Origin: Achromobacter aegrifaciens | GTDB taxonomy: Bacteria; Pseudomonadota; Gammaproteobacteria; Burkholderiales; Burkholderiaceae_B | Direction of reading: 5' to 3' | DNA: 64,000 nt | Assembly (NCBI RefSeq): GCF_902859735.1 | Contig: NZ_CADIJY010000001.1 | Location: 1,054,001 to 1,118,000, forward strand | Part shown: positions 17,686 to 27,243 of the stretch, in pieces | How positions within the stretch are numbered: the stretch's first letter is position 1 | Layout: every line of letters starts with the position of its first letter | The notes under the pieces: model-generated | The model's database searches: none | Told to the model about the DNA's origin: nothing | Seen by the model: the letters and a program-made list of their open reading frames with translations, nothing else | Program-made: the position numbers and the translations under genes

Positions 17686-19488
17686 ATGAGCAGTTCAGGA
17701 GCAGCCGCGGCCAAGCCTGGGAAACCCGGTCCGCTAGGCTTGGTGCTGGCCCCCGTACGCGGGCAATTGATGGCCGCCGCAGCGCTGGCCGCGGTGGGCA
17801 CCATGCTTACCCTGGTGCCGCTGGCGGGGATCGCGCACATTGCCCGTATCGTCCTCGCTGGCGCCGAGCCTTCCGCGACCGCTCAAGCCTGGCCAGGAAT
17901 CTGGTGGACTGTCGTCGCCAGCCTGGCGTGCATGTTCGCCGGCATGGCGCTGATCTCGGCCGGCGAACTGACGGCTCATCTGGCCGATAACCGCCTTACG
18001 CATCGACTGCGCCTGGCCGCCGCGCAGCGGCTGTCGCAGGTGCCGCTGGGCTGGTTCACCGGCAGGGCGTCGGGCGAGGTCAAGCAGGCGATGCAGGACG
18101 ACATCGGCACGCTGCACAGCCTGGCCGCGCATTTCTACACGGCGGTGGGGCGCGCCGCGGGCGCTATTGCGATTTCGGTCATCTACCTGTTCGCGCAGGA
18201 CTGGCGCATGGCGTTGGCGGCGTTGCTGCCGTTCCCCGGCTTCTTCCTGTTTCTGCGCCGGGCCATGAAGGCCGGCGGGGCGAACATGCAGGAATTCGTC
18301 GAGCGGCTTGGGCGCCTCAATGGCGCAACGGTCGAGTTCGTCGGCGGCATCCCCGTGGTCAAGGCATTCGGCGATGCAGGCAAGGCGCATCGCGGCTATC
18401 GCGAGGCCGTCGACGCCTTCGCCGAGGCGTTTGCCAGTTTTACCCGTCCGCTGGTGGCGGCGATGGCGCATGCCCATGCAATGGTCGCGCCGGTCACGGT
18501 GCTGGGCGTGGTGCTGGGTTTTGGCGCCTTGTTCGTCGGGCTGGACTGGATGGCGCCGGTGGATGTGCTGCCGTTCGCGCTGGTGGCGCCGGGAATATGC
18601 GCGCCGGTGCTGTTGCTGCATACGCTGCTGCACGATCTGGGCAGCGCCGCGGGCGCCGCGCAGCGCGTGCAGGCGCTGCTGGAGACGCCGGTGCTGGAAC
18701 CGCTGGCGCCCGGCCAGGAACAAATCCCCGAGGGCCATGAAGTCCGGTTCGAGAGCGTGGGTTATTCCTATGGCGGGGAGCGCCGGACCCTGTCGGGCAT
18801 CAGCTTCACGCTGGAACCCGGCACGGTCACCGCCATCGTCGGGCCCTCGGGCGCGGGCAAGTCCACGCTGGCGCGGCTGCTGCTGCGATTCTTCGACCCC
18901 GACGAAGGGCGCATCACGCTGGGCGGCGCCGATCTCAGGCGGATCGCGAGCGCGCAGCTCTACCGGCGCGTGGGCTTCGTATTGCAGGAAGTGCGCCTGA
19001 TCCATGCCAGCGTGCGCGACAACATCGCGCTGGGCCGGCCCTCCGCGACCCTGCAAGAGATCCAGGACGCCGCCCGCACCGCCAATATCCATGAGCGCAT
19101 CCTGGCGCTGCCGCGCGGCTACGATTCGGTGATCGGCGAGGACGCGCAGCTTTCCGGCGGCGAACTCCAGCGCGCCAGCATTGCGCGCGCCGTGCTGCTG
19201 GATCCTCCCGTGCTGGTGCTGGACGAGGCCACGGCGGCGGCCGACGCCGGCAACGAGGCGGCGGTCCAGGGCGCGTTGTCGCGCTTCGCCCGGGGGCGCA
19301 CGGTGATGGTGATCGCGCACCGGCTGGATACGGTGATGCACGCCGACCGCATTCTGGTCGTCGAGGACGGCGCCGTCGTCGAACAAGGCCGGCATGAGCA
19401 GTTGCTGGCGCAAGGCGGCAGTTATGCCCGGCTGTGGGCGCAGGGCGGCTACGAAAGCTCCGATGACAAAGAGGTGGCCGCATGCTGA
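17686..19488 (+). CDS. exporter-fold ABC half-transporter, siderophore-associated (YbtP/IrtA-like), subunit 1
   Basis: The 600-residue protein fuses a six-helix type-IV ABC membrane domain (about 25-310) with an ATPase: Walker [10 protein letters not shown] at about 387, signature LSGGELQ near 489, Walker [13 protein letters not shown] near 510 and switch His in IAHRLD. In an iron-uptake operon, paired half-transporters of this fold resemble YbtPQ/IrtAB, which import ferric siderophores despite the exporter architecture. The next gene overlaps it by seven bases. ATTATC-type Fur and TetR-like sites lie upstream. An export role cannot be excluded from sequence. Confidence 0.88.
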   Translation: MSSSGAAAAKPGKPGPLGLVLAPVRGQLMAAAALAAVGTMLTLVPLAGIAHIARIVLAGAEPSATAQAWPGIWWTVVASLACMFAGMALISAGELTAHLADNRLTHRLRLAAAQRLSQVPLGWFTGRASGEVKQAMQDDIGTLHSLAAHFYTAVGRAAGAIAISVIYLFAQDWRMALAALLPFPGFFLFLRRAMKAGGANMQEFVERLGRLNGATVEFVGGIPVVKAFGDAGKAHRGYREAVDAFAEAFASFTRPLVAAMAHAHAMVAPVTVLGVVLGFGALFVGLDWMAPVDVLPFALVAPGICAPVLLLHTLLHDLGSAAGAAQRVQALLETPVLEPLAPGQEQIPEGHEVRFESVGYSYGGERRTLSGISFTLEPGTVTAIVGPSGAGKSTLARLLLRFFDPDEGRITLGGADLRRIASAQLYRRVGFVLQEVRLIHASVRDNIALGRPSATLQEIQDAARTANIHERILALPRGYDSVIGEDAQLSGGELQRASIARAVLLDPPVLVLDEATAAADAGNEAAVQGALSRFARGRTVMVIAHRLDTVMHADRILVVEDGAVVEQGRHEQLLAQGGSYARLWAQGGYESSDDKEVAAC

Positions 19489-21236
19489 AGACCTTCATGC
19501 TGTTGCTGGGCCAGGACGCGCCTGTCTTGCGCCGCTACGGCTGGATGGCCGTGGCCTACGGAGTGCTTTGCGGGCTGACTATTACCGCGCTGGCGCCGCT
19601 GCTCACGCATCTGCTTGAAGCGGACGTGAAGGCTGCCGCCCCGTGGCTGGCCGCGCTGCTGGCCGGGGTAGCGGTCTGCTGGGGCCTGCGGCGCCATGTG
19701 GAGCGGGCCGGCGTGCGCGTGGGCGTCGCCATCCTGCAAGACGCCCGCCATCGCCTCGGCGACCATGTGGCCAGCCTGCCCGTGGGTTGGTTCACGCCGC
19801 AGAATACGGCTCGTCTCGGGCACGTCGTCACGCAAGGCATGATGTCTGTGGCCCAGCTCCCCGCGCATGTCTTCACGCCCCTCATCGCCGGCGTGGTGAC
19901 GCCAGCGGTGCTCGTCGTCGCACTGTTTGCGCAGCACTGGCTGTTGGGCCTGATCGCATTGGCGGCGCTGCCGTTGCTGGCAGGCTTGCTGGTGCTCACG
20001 GCAAGACTGGCGCGGCGCGCGGATGAGGCTTTCCAGCAGCGCTTTGCCGATGCCAGCCAGCGCATGGTCGAATTCGCCCAGGCCCAGTCGGTGCTGCGCG
20101 CGTTCAACGGAGCTGGCGGAGGCACGCGACTGCTCGAACAGGCAGTGGAACAACAGCGCGCGTCCGGGGCGCGGGTGATCTGGCTGTCGGCCGGGGCGGC
20201 CGTTCTCAACGTCTGGGCCGTGCAGGCCGTCTTTGCCGTCCTGCTGGCCGCCTCAGCCTGGTGGCTCGACGGCATCCTGGGCAACCCGCTGGCAACCGGA
20301 CAGATCGTGGCCGCGATCGTCGCGCTGATGCTTGCGGTCCGCTATATCGATGCGTTGCTGGAGGTGGTCGGCTATGGGGAGGTGCTGCGCGGCGCGCGCG
20401 GGCAACTCGACGCCATCGAAGCGCTGTATGCCGTCCCGCCGCTGCCGGAGTCCGATGCGCCGCAGGAACCGCGCGATGCTTCGATCGAATTGCGCAATGT
20501 GCATTTCCGCTACGCGGATCACGCGCCCGAGGTGCTGCAAGGTGTGAATCTGCGTATCGAACCGGGCAGCATGGTTGCCCTGGTTGGCGCGTCCGGCTCC
20601 GGCAAGACCACGCTGGCGCGGCTGATTGCGCGTTTCTTCGACGTGAACCAGGGCGGCGTGCTGGTCGGTGGCGTGGACGTGCGGCAGATTTCCAGCTTGA
20701 GGCTGGCCGGCCAGATCAGCCAGGTCTTCCAGGACAACTATCTGTTCACGGGATCCATCGCCGAAAACATCCGCGCCGGCAGGCCGGGCTGCAGCGATGC
20801 CGAGTTGATGGATGTCGCCAAACAGGCCGGCGTGGACGGCATCGCCGCGCGCCTGCCGCAAGGGCTGGACACACCGGTAGGCGAGGGCGGCGCGCGGCTG
20901 TCCGGCGGCGAACGCCAACGCATCGCCGTCGCCCGCGCGCTGCTCAACCCTGCGCCCATCATGCTGGTGGACGAGGCGACCGCGGCGCTGGACGCGGAGA
21001 ACCAGGCCATCATCACCGGGACGCTGGCGCGGCTGCGCGGGAAGCGCACGCTGGTGGTGATCGCGCACCAGCTTTCCACCGTGGCGATGGCCGACCAGAT
21101 CGTGGTGATCGAGGACGGACGGATCGCCGAGCAAGGCACGCCCGCAGCTTTGCGTGAGAGCCAGGGGCGGTACGCGCAGTTCCTGGATCAGCGCAAGGCT
21201 GCCCGCGGCTGGCGCATTGCAGGGGCGCACGCCTGA
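19482..21236 (+). CDS. exporter-fold ABC half-transporter, siderophore-associated (YbtQ/IrtB-like), subunit 2
   Basis: The 584-residue partner has the same layout: six membrane helices, then Walker A GASGSGKTT near 369, Q-loop QVFQDNYLF, signature LSGGERQR near 473, Walker B IMLVDEATAALD and switch His in IAHQLS. It most likely forms a heterodimer with the protein encoded just upstream, with which it overlaps (ATGCTGA). Its stop overlaps the start of the FecCD-type permease gene by one base, placing both transporter types in one transcript. Confidence 0.88.
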   Translation: MLKTFMLLLGQDAPVLRRYGWMAVAYGVLCGLTITALAPLLTHLLEADVKAAAPWLAALLAGVAVCWGLRRHVERAGVRVGVAILQDARHRLGDHVASLPVGWFTPQNTARLGHVVTQGMMSVAQLPAHVFTPLIAGVVTPAVLVVALFAQHWLLGLIALAALPLLAGLLVLTARLARRADEAFQQRFADASQRMVEFAQAQSVLRAFNGAGGGTRLLEQAVEQQRASGARVIWLSAGAAVLNVWAVQAVFAVLLAASAWWLDGILGNPLATGQIVAAIVALMLAVRYIDALLEVVGYGEVLRGARGQLDAIEALYAVPPLPESDAPQEPRDASIELRNVHFRYADHAPEVLQGVNLRIEPGSMVALVGASGSGKTTLARLIARFFDVNQGGVLVGGVDVRQISSLRLAGQISQVFQDNYLFTGSIAENIRAGRPGCSDAELMDVAKQAGVDGIAARLPQGLDTPVGEGGARLSGGERQRIAVARALLNPAPIMLVDEATAALDAENQAIITGTLARLRGKRTLVVIAHQLSTVAMADQIVVIEDGRIAEQGTPAALRESQGRYAQFLDQRKAARGWRIAGAHA

Positions 21237-22177
21237 TGCGTGCCAGCCTGGTCGGCCTGTTCATCGTGCTTTGCGGCGCGTCGCTGCTGGTGGGCGCGCG
21301 CCAGATCGCCTGGCCGCAGCTGTACTCGCTGTCGGGCGATGCCTGGCTCACCTTGACCGCAAGCCGGCTGCCGCGCCTGGCGGCGCTGGTGCTGACGGGC
21401 ATCGGGCTGGCCGTCTGCGGCGTGATCCTGCAGCACATCGTGCGCAACAAGTTCGTCGAACCCGCCACGTCGGGCGGGCTGGATGCCGCCAAGCTGGGCA
21501 TCCTGGTGTCGATGCTGTCGATGCCTGCCGCCGGGCCGGCGGCGCGGATGCTGTTCGCGCTGGGCTTCTGCTTCGCGGCCAGCCTGCTCTTCGTCGCAGT
21601 CGTCCGCCGCATCAAGTTCAAGAATACGGTGCTCGTGCCCGTGATCGGCCTGATGTATGGCGGCGTGCTGAGCGCCCTGGCGGAGTTCTACGCGTATCGC
21701 AACAACATCATGCAGAGCATGCAGGGCTGGATGTTGGGCGACTTTTCCAAGATCGTGCAGGGCAACTACGAGATCATCTACCTGATCCTGCCGATCGTCG
21801 TGTTGACCTATCTGTACGCGCACCGCTTCACCGTCCTGGGCATGGGCGAAGGCATGGCGGCGAGCCTGGGCCTGAACTATCGGGCCACCGTGGCGCTGGG
21901 GCTGATCCTGGTGGCCGTCACCGTGTCCGCCACGGTCATTACCGTTGGGGCTATTCCCTTTGTGGGGCTGGTCATCCCCAACCTGGTCGCGCTGCGCTAC
22001 GGCGACAACCTGGGTCGCACCTTGCCCGTCGTCGCGCTGGGAGGCGCGACGCTGCTGCTGGCCTGCGACATCCTGGGCCGCCTTCTGATCTATCCGTTCG
22101 AAGTGCCTATCGGACTGACCGCGGGCGGCGTGGGCGGCATCCTGTTCCTTATGCTGATCTTCTGGAGGCACCGGTGA
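21236..22177 (+). CDS. ferric-siderophore ABC transporter permease (FecCD family), subunit 1
   Basis: The 313-residue protein is a FecCD/BtuC-fold permease with about nine helices. Hallmarks include SRLPRLAALVLTGIGLAVCGVILQ near residues 42-65, FVEPATSGGLDAAKLGI, and the coupling region GAIPFVGLVIPNLVALRYGDN near 240. The lineage looks closest to FatD/VctD/CeuB-type catechol or enterobactin-like permeases. It begins on the last base of the previous stop codon. With the next gene it forms the inner-membrane channel of a classical periplasmic-binding-protein-dependent importer. Confidence 0.92.
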   Translation: MRASLVGLFIVLCGASLLVGARQIAWPQLYSLSGDAWLTLTASRLPRLAALVLTGIGLAVCGVILQHIVRNKFVEPATSGGLDAAKLGILVSMLSMPAAGPAARMLFALGFCFAASLLFVAVVRRIKFKNTVLVPVIGLMYGGVLSALAEFYAYRNNIMQSMQGWMLGDFSKIVQGNYEIIYLILPIVVLTYLYAHRFTVLGMGEGMAASLGLNYRATVALGLILVAVTVSATVITVGAIPFVGLVIPNLVALRYGDNLGRTLPVVALGGATLLLACDILGRLLIYPFEVPIGLTAGGVGGILFLMLIFWRHR

Positions 22178-23124
22178 CGCGCGCGGTTCCCCGGCAGGCG
22201 GCATGGGTGACGGTCATCGCATTGGCCCTGGCTTTCCTGCTGTTCCGTTCCAACCTGGACTTCGACTACATCATTCCCAAGCGGCTTGCCCGGCTTGCGG
22301 CCATGCTCATCGGCGGGATCTGCATCGCGTGGTCTTCCATCGTGTTCCAGACCATCACCGGCAACCGGATCCTGACGCCGGCCATCATGGGCTACGAAGC
22401 CGTCTACCTGTTGCTGCAATCCCTGATGGTCCTGGCCATGGGGGCGCAGAGCCTGGTCCTGCTGGGCGCAAACGGCAACTTCTTCCTGTCCGTGCTGCTG
22501 ATGCTGGGCTATTCGTGGATCATCCACCGCTGGCTGTTCCGCGATGGCAGGCAGAACGTGTACTTCCTGCTGCTGGTGGGGCTGGTGCTGACGATGGTGA
22601 TCGGCACCTTCACGCAATTCGTGCAATTGAAGACCAGTCCTGGCGAATTCTCCATTCTGCTCGGCTTCACCCAGGCTTCCTTCAACAAGGCGGAGCCGGG
22701 CCAGTTGCTGGTTTCCGCGATCGTCGTCGCGGGCGTGTGCCTGGCTGGAGTCAAGACGTTGCCGGCGCTGGACGTGATCTCGCTGGGACGCGATCAGGCC
22801 ATCTCCCTGGGCGTGGATTATCAGCGCGTCTTGCGGCTGCATCTGGCGCTGATTGCGGTGCTGGTCGCGGTGTCGACCAGTCTGCTGGGACCCACCGCCT
22901 TCATGGGCATCTTCGTCGCCAACACCGCCTATGCCCTGACGCGCACGCGCCGGCACCGCGCCACGCTGTCGGCCGGTTGCGCTATCGCGGTCGGCATTTT
23001 CATCCTGGCGCAGCTTGCGGTCGAACATCTCTTCAACTACCGGACCAGCGTCGGCATCCTGGTCAACCTGGTTTGCGGCGCCTGGTTCCTGGCGCTGATG
23101 GCGCGCTCGCGAGGCACCGCATGA
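22174..23124 (+). CDS. ferric-siderophore ABC transporter permease (FecCD family), subunit 2
   Basis: The 316-residue second FecCD-fold permease shows RLARLAAMLIGGICIAWSSIVFQTITGNRILTPAIMGYEA at its N-terminal third and LGPTAFMGIFVANTAYAL as the coupling helix region near 245. The start is GTG at 22174, forming a GTGA overlap with the preceding stop; open frame exists far upstream but would run across the neighbouring permease. FatC/VctG-like in layout. It pairs with subunit 1. Confidence 0.9.
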   Translation: MTRAVPRQAAWVTVIALALAFLLFRSNLDFDYIIPKRLARLAAMLIGGICIAWSSIVFQTITGNRILTPAIMGYEAVYLLLQSLMVLAMGAQSLVLLGANGNFFLSVLLMLGYSWIIHRWLFRDGRQNVYFLLLVGLVLTMVIGTFTQFVQLKTSPGEFSILLGFTQASFNKAEPGQLLVSAIVVAGVCLAGVKTLPALDVISLGRDQAISLGVDYQRVLRLHLALIAVLVAVSTSLLGPTAFMGIFVANTAYALTRTRRHRATLSAGCAIAVGIFILAQLAVEHLFNYRTSVGILVNLVCGAWFLALMARSRGTA

Positions 23125-23897
23125 TCACGATCAAGAATCTCTCGAAGAGCTATGGCCCGAAGACGGTGCTGCGCGATGTCTGCTTGCAGTTCCCCGCCGG
23201 GCGGATGACCTCGCTCATCGGCCCCAACGGCGCGGGCAAGACCACCTTGCTGATGATGGCAGGGCGGCTGCTGGAACCGAGCGAGGGCGAGATCCTGATC
23301 GAGGGCGCCAGGGCATCGGGTATCCGTATCGGCGATTACGCCAAGCGCGTGGCCACGTTGCGTCAATCGCCCGATTTCAATCTGCGCCTGACGGTGGAGG
23401 ATCTCGTCGCCTTCGGGCGGTTCCCATATAGCCGCGGCGCGTTGACGCAGGAAGACCACCGCGTGATCGACGAGGCGATTGCGTTCCTCTCGCTGGAACC
23501 GCTACGCGCGGCCTATCTCGACGAACTCAGCGGCGGGCAGCGCCAGATGGCGTTCCTGGCCATGACGATCGCCCAGCAGACGGACTGCCTGCTGCTGGAT
23601 GAACCGCTCAACAACCTCGACATCAAGCATGCGGTCCAGATCATGCGCGCGTTGCGCCGCCTGTGCGACGAGCACGGCCGCACCGTGATCCTGGTGGTGC
23701 ACGACATCAACTTTGCGGCCAGCTATTCCGACCACATCGTTGCAATGAAGGCCGGGGCGGTGCATTGCGCCGGCAGCGTGCCCGAAGTCGTGACCGAGGA
23801 CCGGTTGCGGGAACTTTATGGGCTGGACTTCGAGATCACGCAAGGCGCACGCGGACGCCTGTGCAACTACTTCAATCCATCAGGAGAACTGAAATGA
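23121..23897 (+). CDS. ferric-siderophore ABC transporter ATP-binding protein
   Basis: The 258-residue ATPase (FepC/FatE type) has Walker A GPNGAGKTT near 36, Q-loop TLRQSPDF, signature LSGGQRQMA near 138, Walker B CLLLDEPLNNLD and switch His in VVHDINFAA. The start ATG at 23121 overlaps the permease stop (ATGA). It powers the two FecCD permeases. The same transcript therefore encodes a complete periplasmic importer plus the exporter-fold pair, each with its own ATPases. Confidence 0.94.
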   Translation: MITIKNLSKSYGPKTVLRDVCLQFPAGRMTSLIGPNGAGKTTLLMMAGRLLEPSEGEILIEGARASGIRIGDYAKRVATLRQSPDFNLRLTVEDLVAFGRFPYSRGALTQEDHRVIDEAIAFLSLEPLRAAYLDELSGGQRQMAFLAMTIAQQTDCLLLDEPLNNLDIKHAVQIMRALRRLCDEHGRTVILVVHDINFAASYSDHIVAMKAGAVHCAGSVPEVVTEDRLRELYGLDFEITQGARGRLCNYFNPSGELK

Positions 23898-24898
23898 TCC
23901 TCAAGCACGGGCGCAGGGCATGGGCGCTTGCCCTGCTGGCCGCCACGACGGCCGTGATGCAGGGCTGCGGGCAGGAGGCGGCGGAATCGTCCAAGGCGGC
24001 GCGGCCGGCCGCCACCAGCCCCGCGGCGCAAGGGGCATACCAACCCGTCTCTGTGCAGCACAAGCTGGGAACCACGGTGATCGGCAAGCTGCCGCAGCGC
24101 GTGGTCGCGCTGGACATGAACGAGGTGGATTTCCTGGATCAGCTGGACGTTCCGGTCGCCGGCATGCCGAAGGACTTCGTGCCTCACTTTCTGGAGAAGT
24201 ACAAGAACGCCGCGGATGTGCAGGACACGGGCGCGATCGTCCAGCCCAATCTGGAACGGGTGCACGCGGCCAAGCCTGACCTGATCCTGATCACCTCGCT
24301 GCAGGCGAACCACTACAAGGAGCTGAGCGAGATCGCGCCGACGATCCACTTCGACGTGGACTACCGCGACAGCGAAGCCAATCACATCGAGATCATCAAG
24401 GATCACCTCATCACGCTGGGACGGATCTTCGAGAAGGAAAGCCTGGCACGCGACAAGGCCGCCGCGCTGGACGCCAAGGTTCAGGAGGCGAAGCGCCTCA
24501 TCCAGGACCGCCCCGAAAGAGCGCTCATCGTGCTGCACAACAACGGCGCCTTCAGTTCCTTCGGCGTCCAGTCGCGCTACGGCTTCATCTTCAGGGCCCT
24601 GGGCGTGAAGCCTGCGAGTCCCGACGCGGAGGCCGGCCTGCATGGCCAGCCGATATCCAGCGAATTCATCCAGCAGGCCAACCCCGACATCATCTACGTG
24701 GTGGATCGCACTGCCGTGATGGAGCGCCGGCCAACGCTGAACGCCGAGAGCTTGAGCAATCCGCTCTTGCGCCAGACCGCCGCCTGGCAGAACGGCCGCG
24801 TGGTCTTCGCCGATGCGCAAGCCTGGTACGTCATGGCTGCCAGCGCACAGTCGCTGGCGCTCATGATCGACGACGTTCTCAAGGCCTATCAGAACTGA
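23894..24898 (+). CDS. siderophore-binding periplasmic lipoprotein (FatB/CeuE-like)
   Basis: The 334-residue substrate-binding protein has a lipoprotein signal with the lipobox VMQGC (acylated Cys at about 24). It then has the class-III siderophore-binding fold: KLPQRVVALDMNEVDFLDQLDVPVAGMPKDFVPHFL, KPDLILITSL, and NPDIIYVVDRTA. The C-terminal SLALMIDDVLKAYQ helix matches FatB/CeuE relatives. The ATG overlaps the ATPase stop (ATGA). It hands ferric siderophore to the FecCD permeases. Confidence 0.92.
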   Translation: MILKHGRRAWALALLAATTAVMQGCGQEAAESSKAARPAATSPAAQGAYQPVSVQHKLGTTVIGKLPQRVVALDMNEVDFLDQLDVPVAGMPKDFVPHFLEKYKNAADVQDTGAIVQPNLERVHAAKPDLILITSLQANHYKELSEIAPTIHFDVDYRDSEANHIEIIKDHLITLGRIFEKESLARDKAAALDAKVQEAKRLIQDRPERALIVLHNNGAFSSFGVQSRYGFIFRALGVKPASPDAEAGLHGQPISSEFIQQANPDIIYVVDRTAVMERRPTLNAESLSNPLLRQTAAWQNGRVVFADAQAWYVMAASAQSLALMIDDVLKAYQN

Positions 24899-24931
24899 TG
24901 CAGTCCGGGGATCGGGGGAAATTGCCGGTCC

Positions 24932-24950
24932 ATATGTAAATGATTCCCAG
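24932..24950 (+). promoter_or_regulatory. weak Fur-like site before the TonB receptor gene
   Basis: In the 100-base gap before the receptor gene, the segment TGTAAATGATTCCCA resembles the AATGATT-type core of Fur sites. The match is partial and may be chance. If real, it would give the receptor its own iron-controlled promoter. Confidence 0.25.
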
Positions 24951-24998
24951 TCGCCTTATTTTGCAGGCGGCCCCAAGCTCAACCGAACGGAGCACTTC

Positions 24999-27206
24999 AT
25001 GAGCAAACGTCGCCATAACGGCCGCGCCGCACGCCTGCCATCGCGGGTGCGGTACGCGCATTCTGGCTTTTCCCTCAACCATCTCGCCGCGGCGCTGCTC
25101 GGACTGAGCGTCGGCGCGGCATCGCCGGCGTGGGCCCAGCAGGCGGCCGAGGCAGGAGTGAAAACACTGCCGGCAGTGACTGTCACGGGGCAGGCCGAAG
25201 CGCCCGCCGCGCCCTATGCCGGCGGACAGGTGACCTACGGCGGCCGCGTGGGCTTTCTAGGCGACAAGGATTCGATGGAGACGCCATTTTCCGTCATCAG
25301 CTACACGGAAAAGTACATCGAGGACTTGCAGGCGCAGGACATCACCGACGTAATCGCCCGGACCGATCCTTCGGTGTTCAGCAACGGCGTGACCGGCGCC
25401 TGGAGCGAAAACTACTCGATCCGCGGCTTCAGCTCCAGCACTACCGATATTTCGTTTGGCGGACTGTTCGGCATGGCGCCGTACTACCGGACCACGCCGG
25501 AAATGTTCGAGCGCATCGAAGTCCTGAAAGGTCCGTCCGCCTTGCTCAACGGCATGCCGCCAGGCGGTTCCGTCGGCGGTACCGTCAACCTGGTGCCCAA
25601 GCGCGCGGGCGCCGATCCCCTGACGCGCCTGACGGCGACCTACATGTCGGACTCGCAGTTCGGCGGGCACATAGACCTGGGACGGCGCTTCGGCGAGAAC
25701 CAGCAGTTCGGCCTGCGCTTCAATGGTGTGTATAGGGACGGCGACGGCCCGGTCGACAACCAGAAGAAAAAGGCGCAGCTGGCCGCGCTGGGCCTGGATT
25801 GGCGCGGCGAACGCGCGCGCGTTTCCATCGACATGTATGACAGCGATGAGCGTGTGGACGGCGTGACCCGAGGGATCAATCTGGCGCCTGGCATAGGCGT
25901 GCCCAAGCCGCCCAAGCCTGAAACCCTGTTGAATCCGGACTGGGCCTATGTGAAGAACCAGGACAAGGCAGCCATGATCCGCGGCGAATTCGATGTCAGC
26001 GATAACCTGATGGCCTACGCCGCCATCGGCACCAGCCGGTCCGAATACACCTACAACGGCGCCATGGTGGCGCAGGTGTTCAATGAGGCGGGGGACTATC
26101 GCACCTCGATGGGCCAATTGAACATGAACGTGAAAAAGACGTCCGGAGAAGCCGGTTTGCGCGGCAAATTGCAGACCGGCGGCATCAAGCACCAGTGGGT
26201 GTTGAATGCCACGTACTACTCGGACAACCAACGGGACTACGGCCGCAGAACGGTGCCGGGGGCGGACTGGGTCACCAACATCTACCACCCTGTGTGGGGG
26301 CCGGCCCCCGATACCAGTTGGCCGCCGATCCTGCACAGCAAGACGCGCCTGGTGAGCTACGGCCTGGCGGATACCTTGTCCTTCGCAGACGACCGGGTGC
26401 AGCTGACGCTGGGCGCGCGGCGGCAGGAAGTGCGCACCGACAGCTACAGCGTCACGACCGGGGCGCGGACCAGCCGCTATGACGCCAGCGCCACGACGCC
26501 CGCCGCCGCGCTGCTGATCAGGGCGACCGACAACGTTTCGGTATACGCCAACTACATCGAAGGCTTGAGCAAGGGCCAGACCGCGCCGGTCACCGCCGCC
26601 AACGCGGGACAGGTGTTCCCGCCTTACAAGACCAAGCAGACGGAAGTCGGCGTCAAGGTCGATCTGGGGGATTTCACCCATACCGTGAGCCTGTTCGAGA
26701 TAAAGCGGCCCAGCAGCTATACGGACCCCGTCACCAACGTCTTCTCGTTCGGCGGCGAACAGCGCAACCAGGGCGTGGAGTGGGGCTTTTTCGGCGAACC
26801 GATGCGTGGTGTGCGCCTGATGGGCGGTGTGGCGTACATCGACCCCAAGGTCACGAAGACCGCCATCGCCGCCAACGAGGGCAAGCAGGCGACTGGTGTT
26901 CCCAAGCTCCAGGGCAAGCTGGGCGTGGAATGGGATGTGCCGGCGGTGCAGGGACTGACGTTGACGGCCAATGCAACCGCCGTGTCCAAACAGTACATCA
27001 GCGCCGACAATTCGCTATCGGTGGCGGGACGCACCACCTACGACGTAGGCGCGCGCTACGCCACCAAGGTGGCTGAGCGCCCGATCGTGCTGCGAGCCGC
27101 CATCAACAATCTGACGAACAAGGCCTATTGGGGCATGCCGCAGTTGTCGAGCCTGGCGCTGGGCGCGCCGCGCACCTTCATGCTGTCCGCCTCGATGGAA
27201 TTCTAG
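24999..27206 (+). CDS. TonB-dependent ferric-siderophore receptor
   Basis: The 735-residue outer-membrane receptor has a long signal region (first 46 residues, ending SPAWAQQ) and a TonB-box-like VKTLPAVTVTGQ. The plug domain follows, with METPFSVISYTEKYIEDLQAQDITDVI, then YSIRGFSSS and MFERIEVLKGPSALLNGMPPGGSVGGTVNLVPKRA. A 22-strand barrel follows, ending in the terminal Phe (LSASMEF). It belongs to the FhuA/FpvA-like TonB siderophore receptors. GGAG about 9 bases before the ATG supports the start. It is the last gene of the uptake set. The exact siderophore is unknown; the absence of biosynthesis genes suggests use of a xenosiderophore. Confidence 0.94.
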   Translation: MSKRRHNGRAARLPSRVRYAHSGFSLNHLAAALLGLSVGAASPAWAQQAAEAGVKTLPAVTVTGQAEAPAAPYAGGQVTYGGRVGFLGDKDSMETPFSVISYTEKYIEDLQAQDITDVIARTDPSVFSNGVTGAWSENYSIRGFSSSTTDISFGGLFGMAPYYRTTPEMFERIEVLKGPSALLNGMPPGGSVGGTVNLVPKRAGADPLTRLTATYMSDSQFGGHIDLGRRFGENQQFGLRFNGVYRDGDGPVDNQKKKAQLAALGLDWRGERARVSIDMYDSDERVDGVTRGINLAPGIGVPKPPKPETLLNPDWAYVKNQDKAAMIRGEFDVSDNLMAYAAIGTSRSEYTYNGAMVAQVFNEAGDYRTSMGQLNMNVKKTSGEAGLRGKLQTGGIKHQWVLNATYYSDNQRDYGRRTVPGADWVTNIYHPVWGPAPDTSWPPILHSKTRLVSYGLADTLSFADDRVQLTLGARRQEVRTDSYSVTTGARTSRYDASATTPAAALLIRATDNVSVYANYIEGLSKGQTAPVTAANAGQVFPPYKTKQTEVGVKVDLGDFTHTVSLFEIKRPSSYTDPVTNVFSFGGEQRNQGVEWGFFGEPMRGVRLMGGVAYIDPKVTKTAIAANEGKQATGVPKLQGKLGVEWDVPAVQGLTLTANATAVSKQYISADNSLSVAGRTTYDVGARYATKVAERPIVLRAAINNLTNKAYWGMPQLSSLALGAPRTFMLSASMEF

Positions 27207-27242
27207 GCGGGCGGCCGAACGGCGGCCGGCGCTGCCGCCCGC
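27207..27242. terminator. GC-rich hairpin between convergent operons
   Basis: GCGGGCGGC at 27207-27215 pairs perfectly with GCCGCCCGC at 27234-27242, starting directly after the receptor stop codon and ending one base before the stop codon of the convergent phosphorylase gene. There is no T tract. It could act on both strands. Confidence 0.5.
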
Positions 27243-27243
27243 T

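Noticed and set aside
21154-23124. A long open frame that would extend the second FecCD permease far upstream
   Set aside because: The extra part runs across the complete first permease gene in another frame and has no family features; the GTGA overlap start at 22174 fits the operon style.
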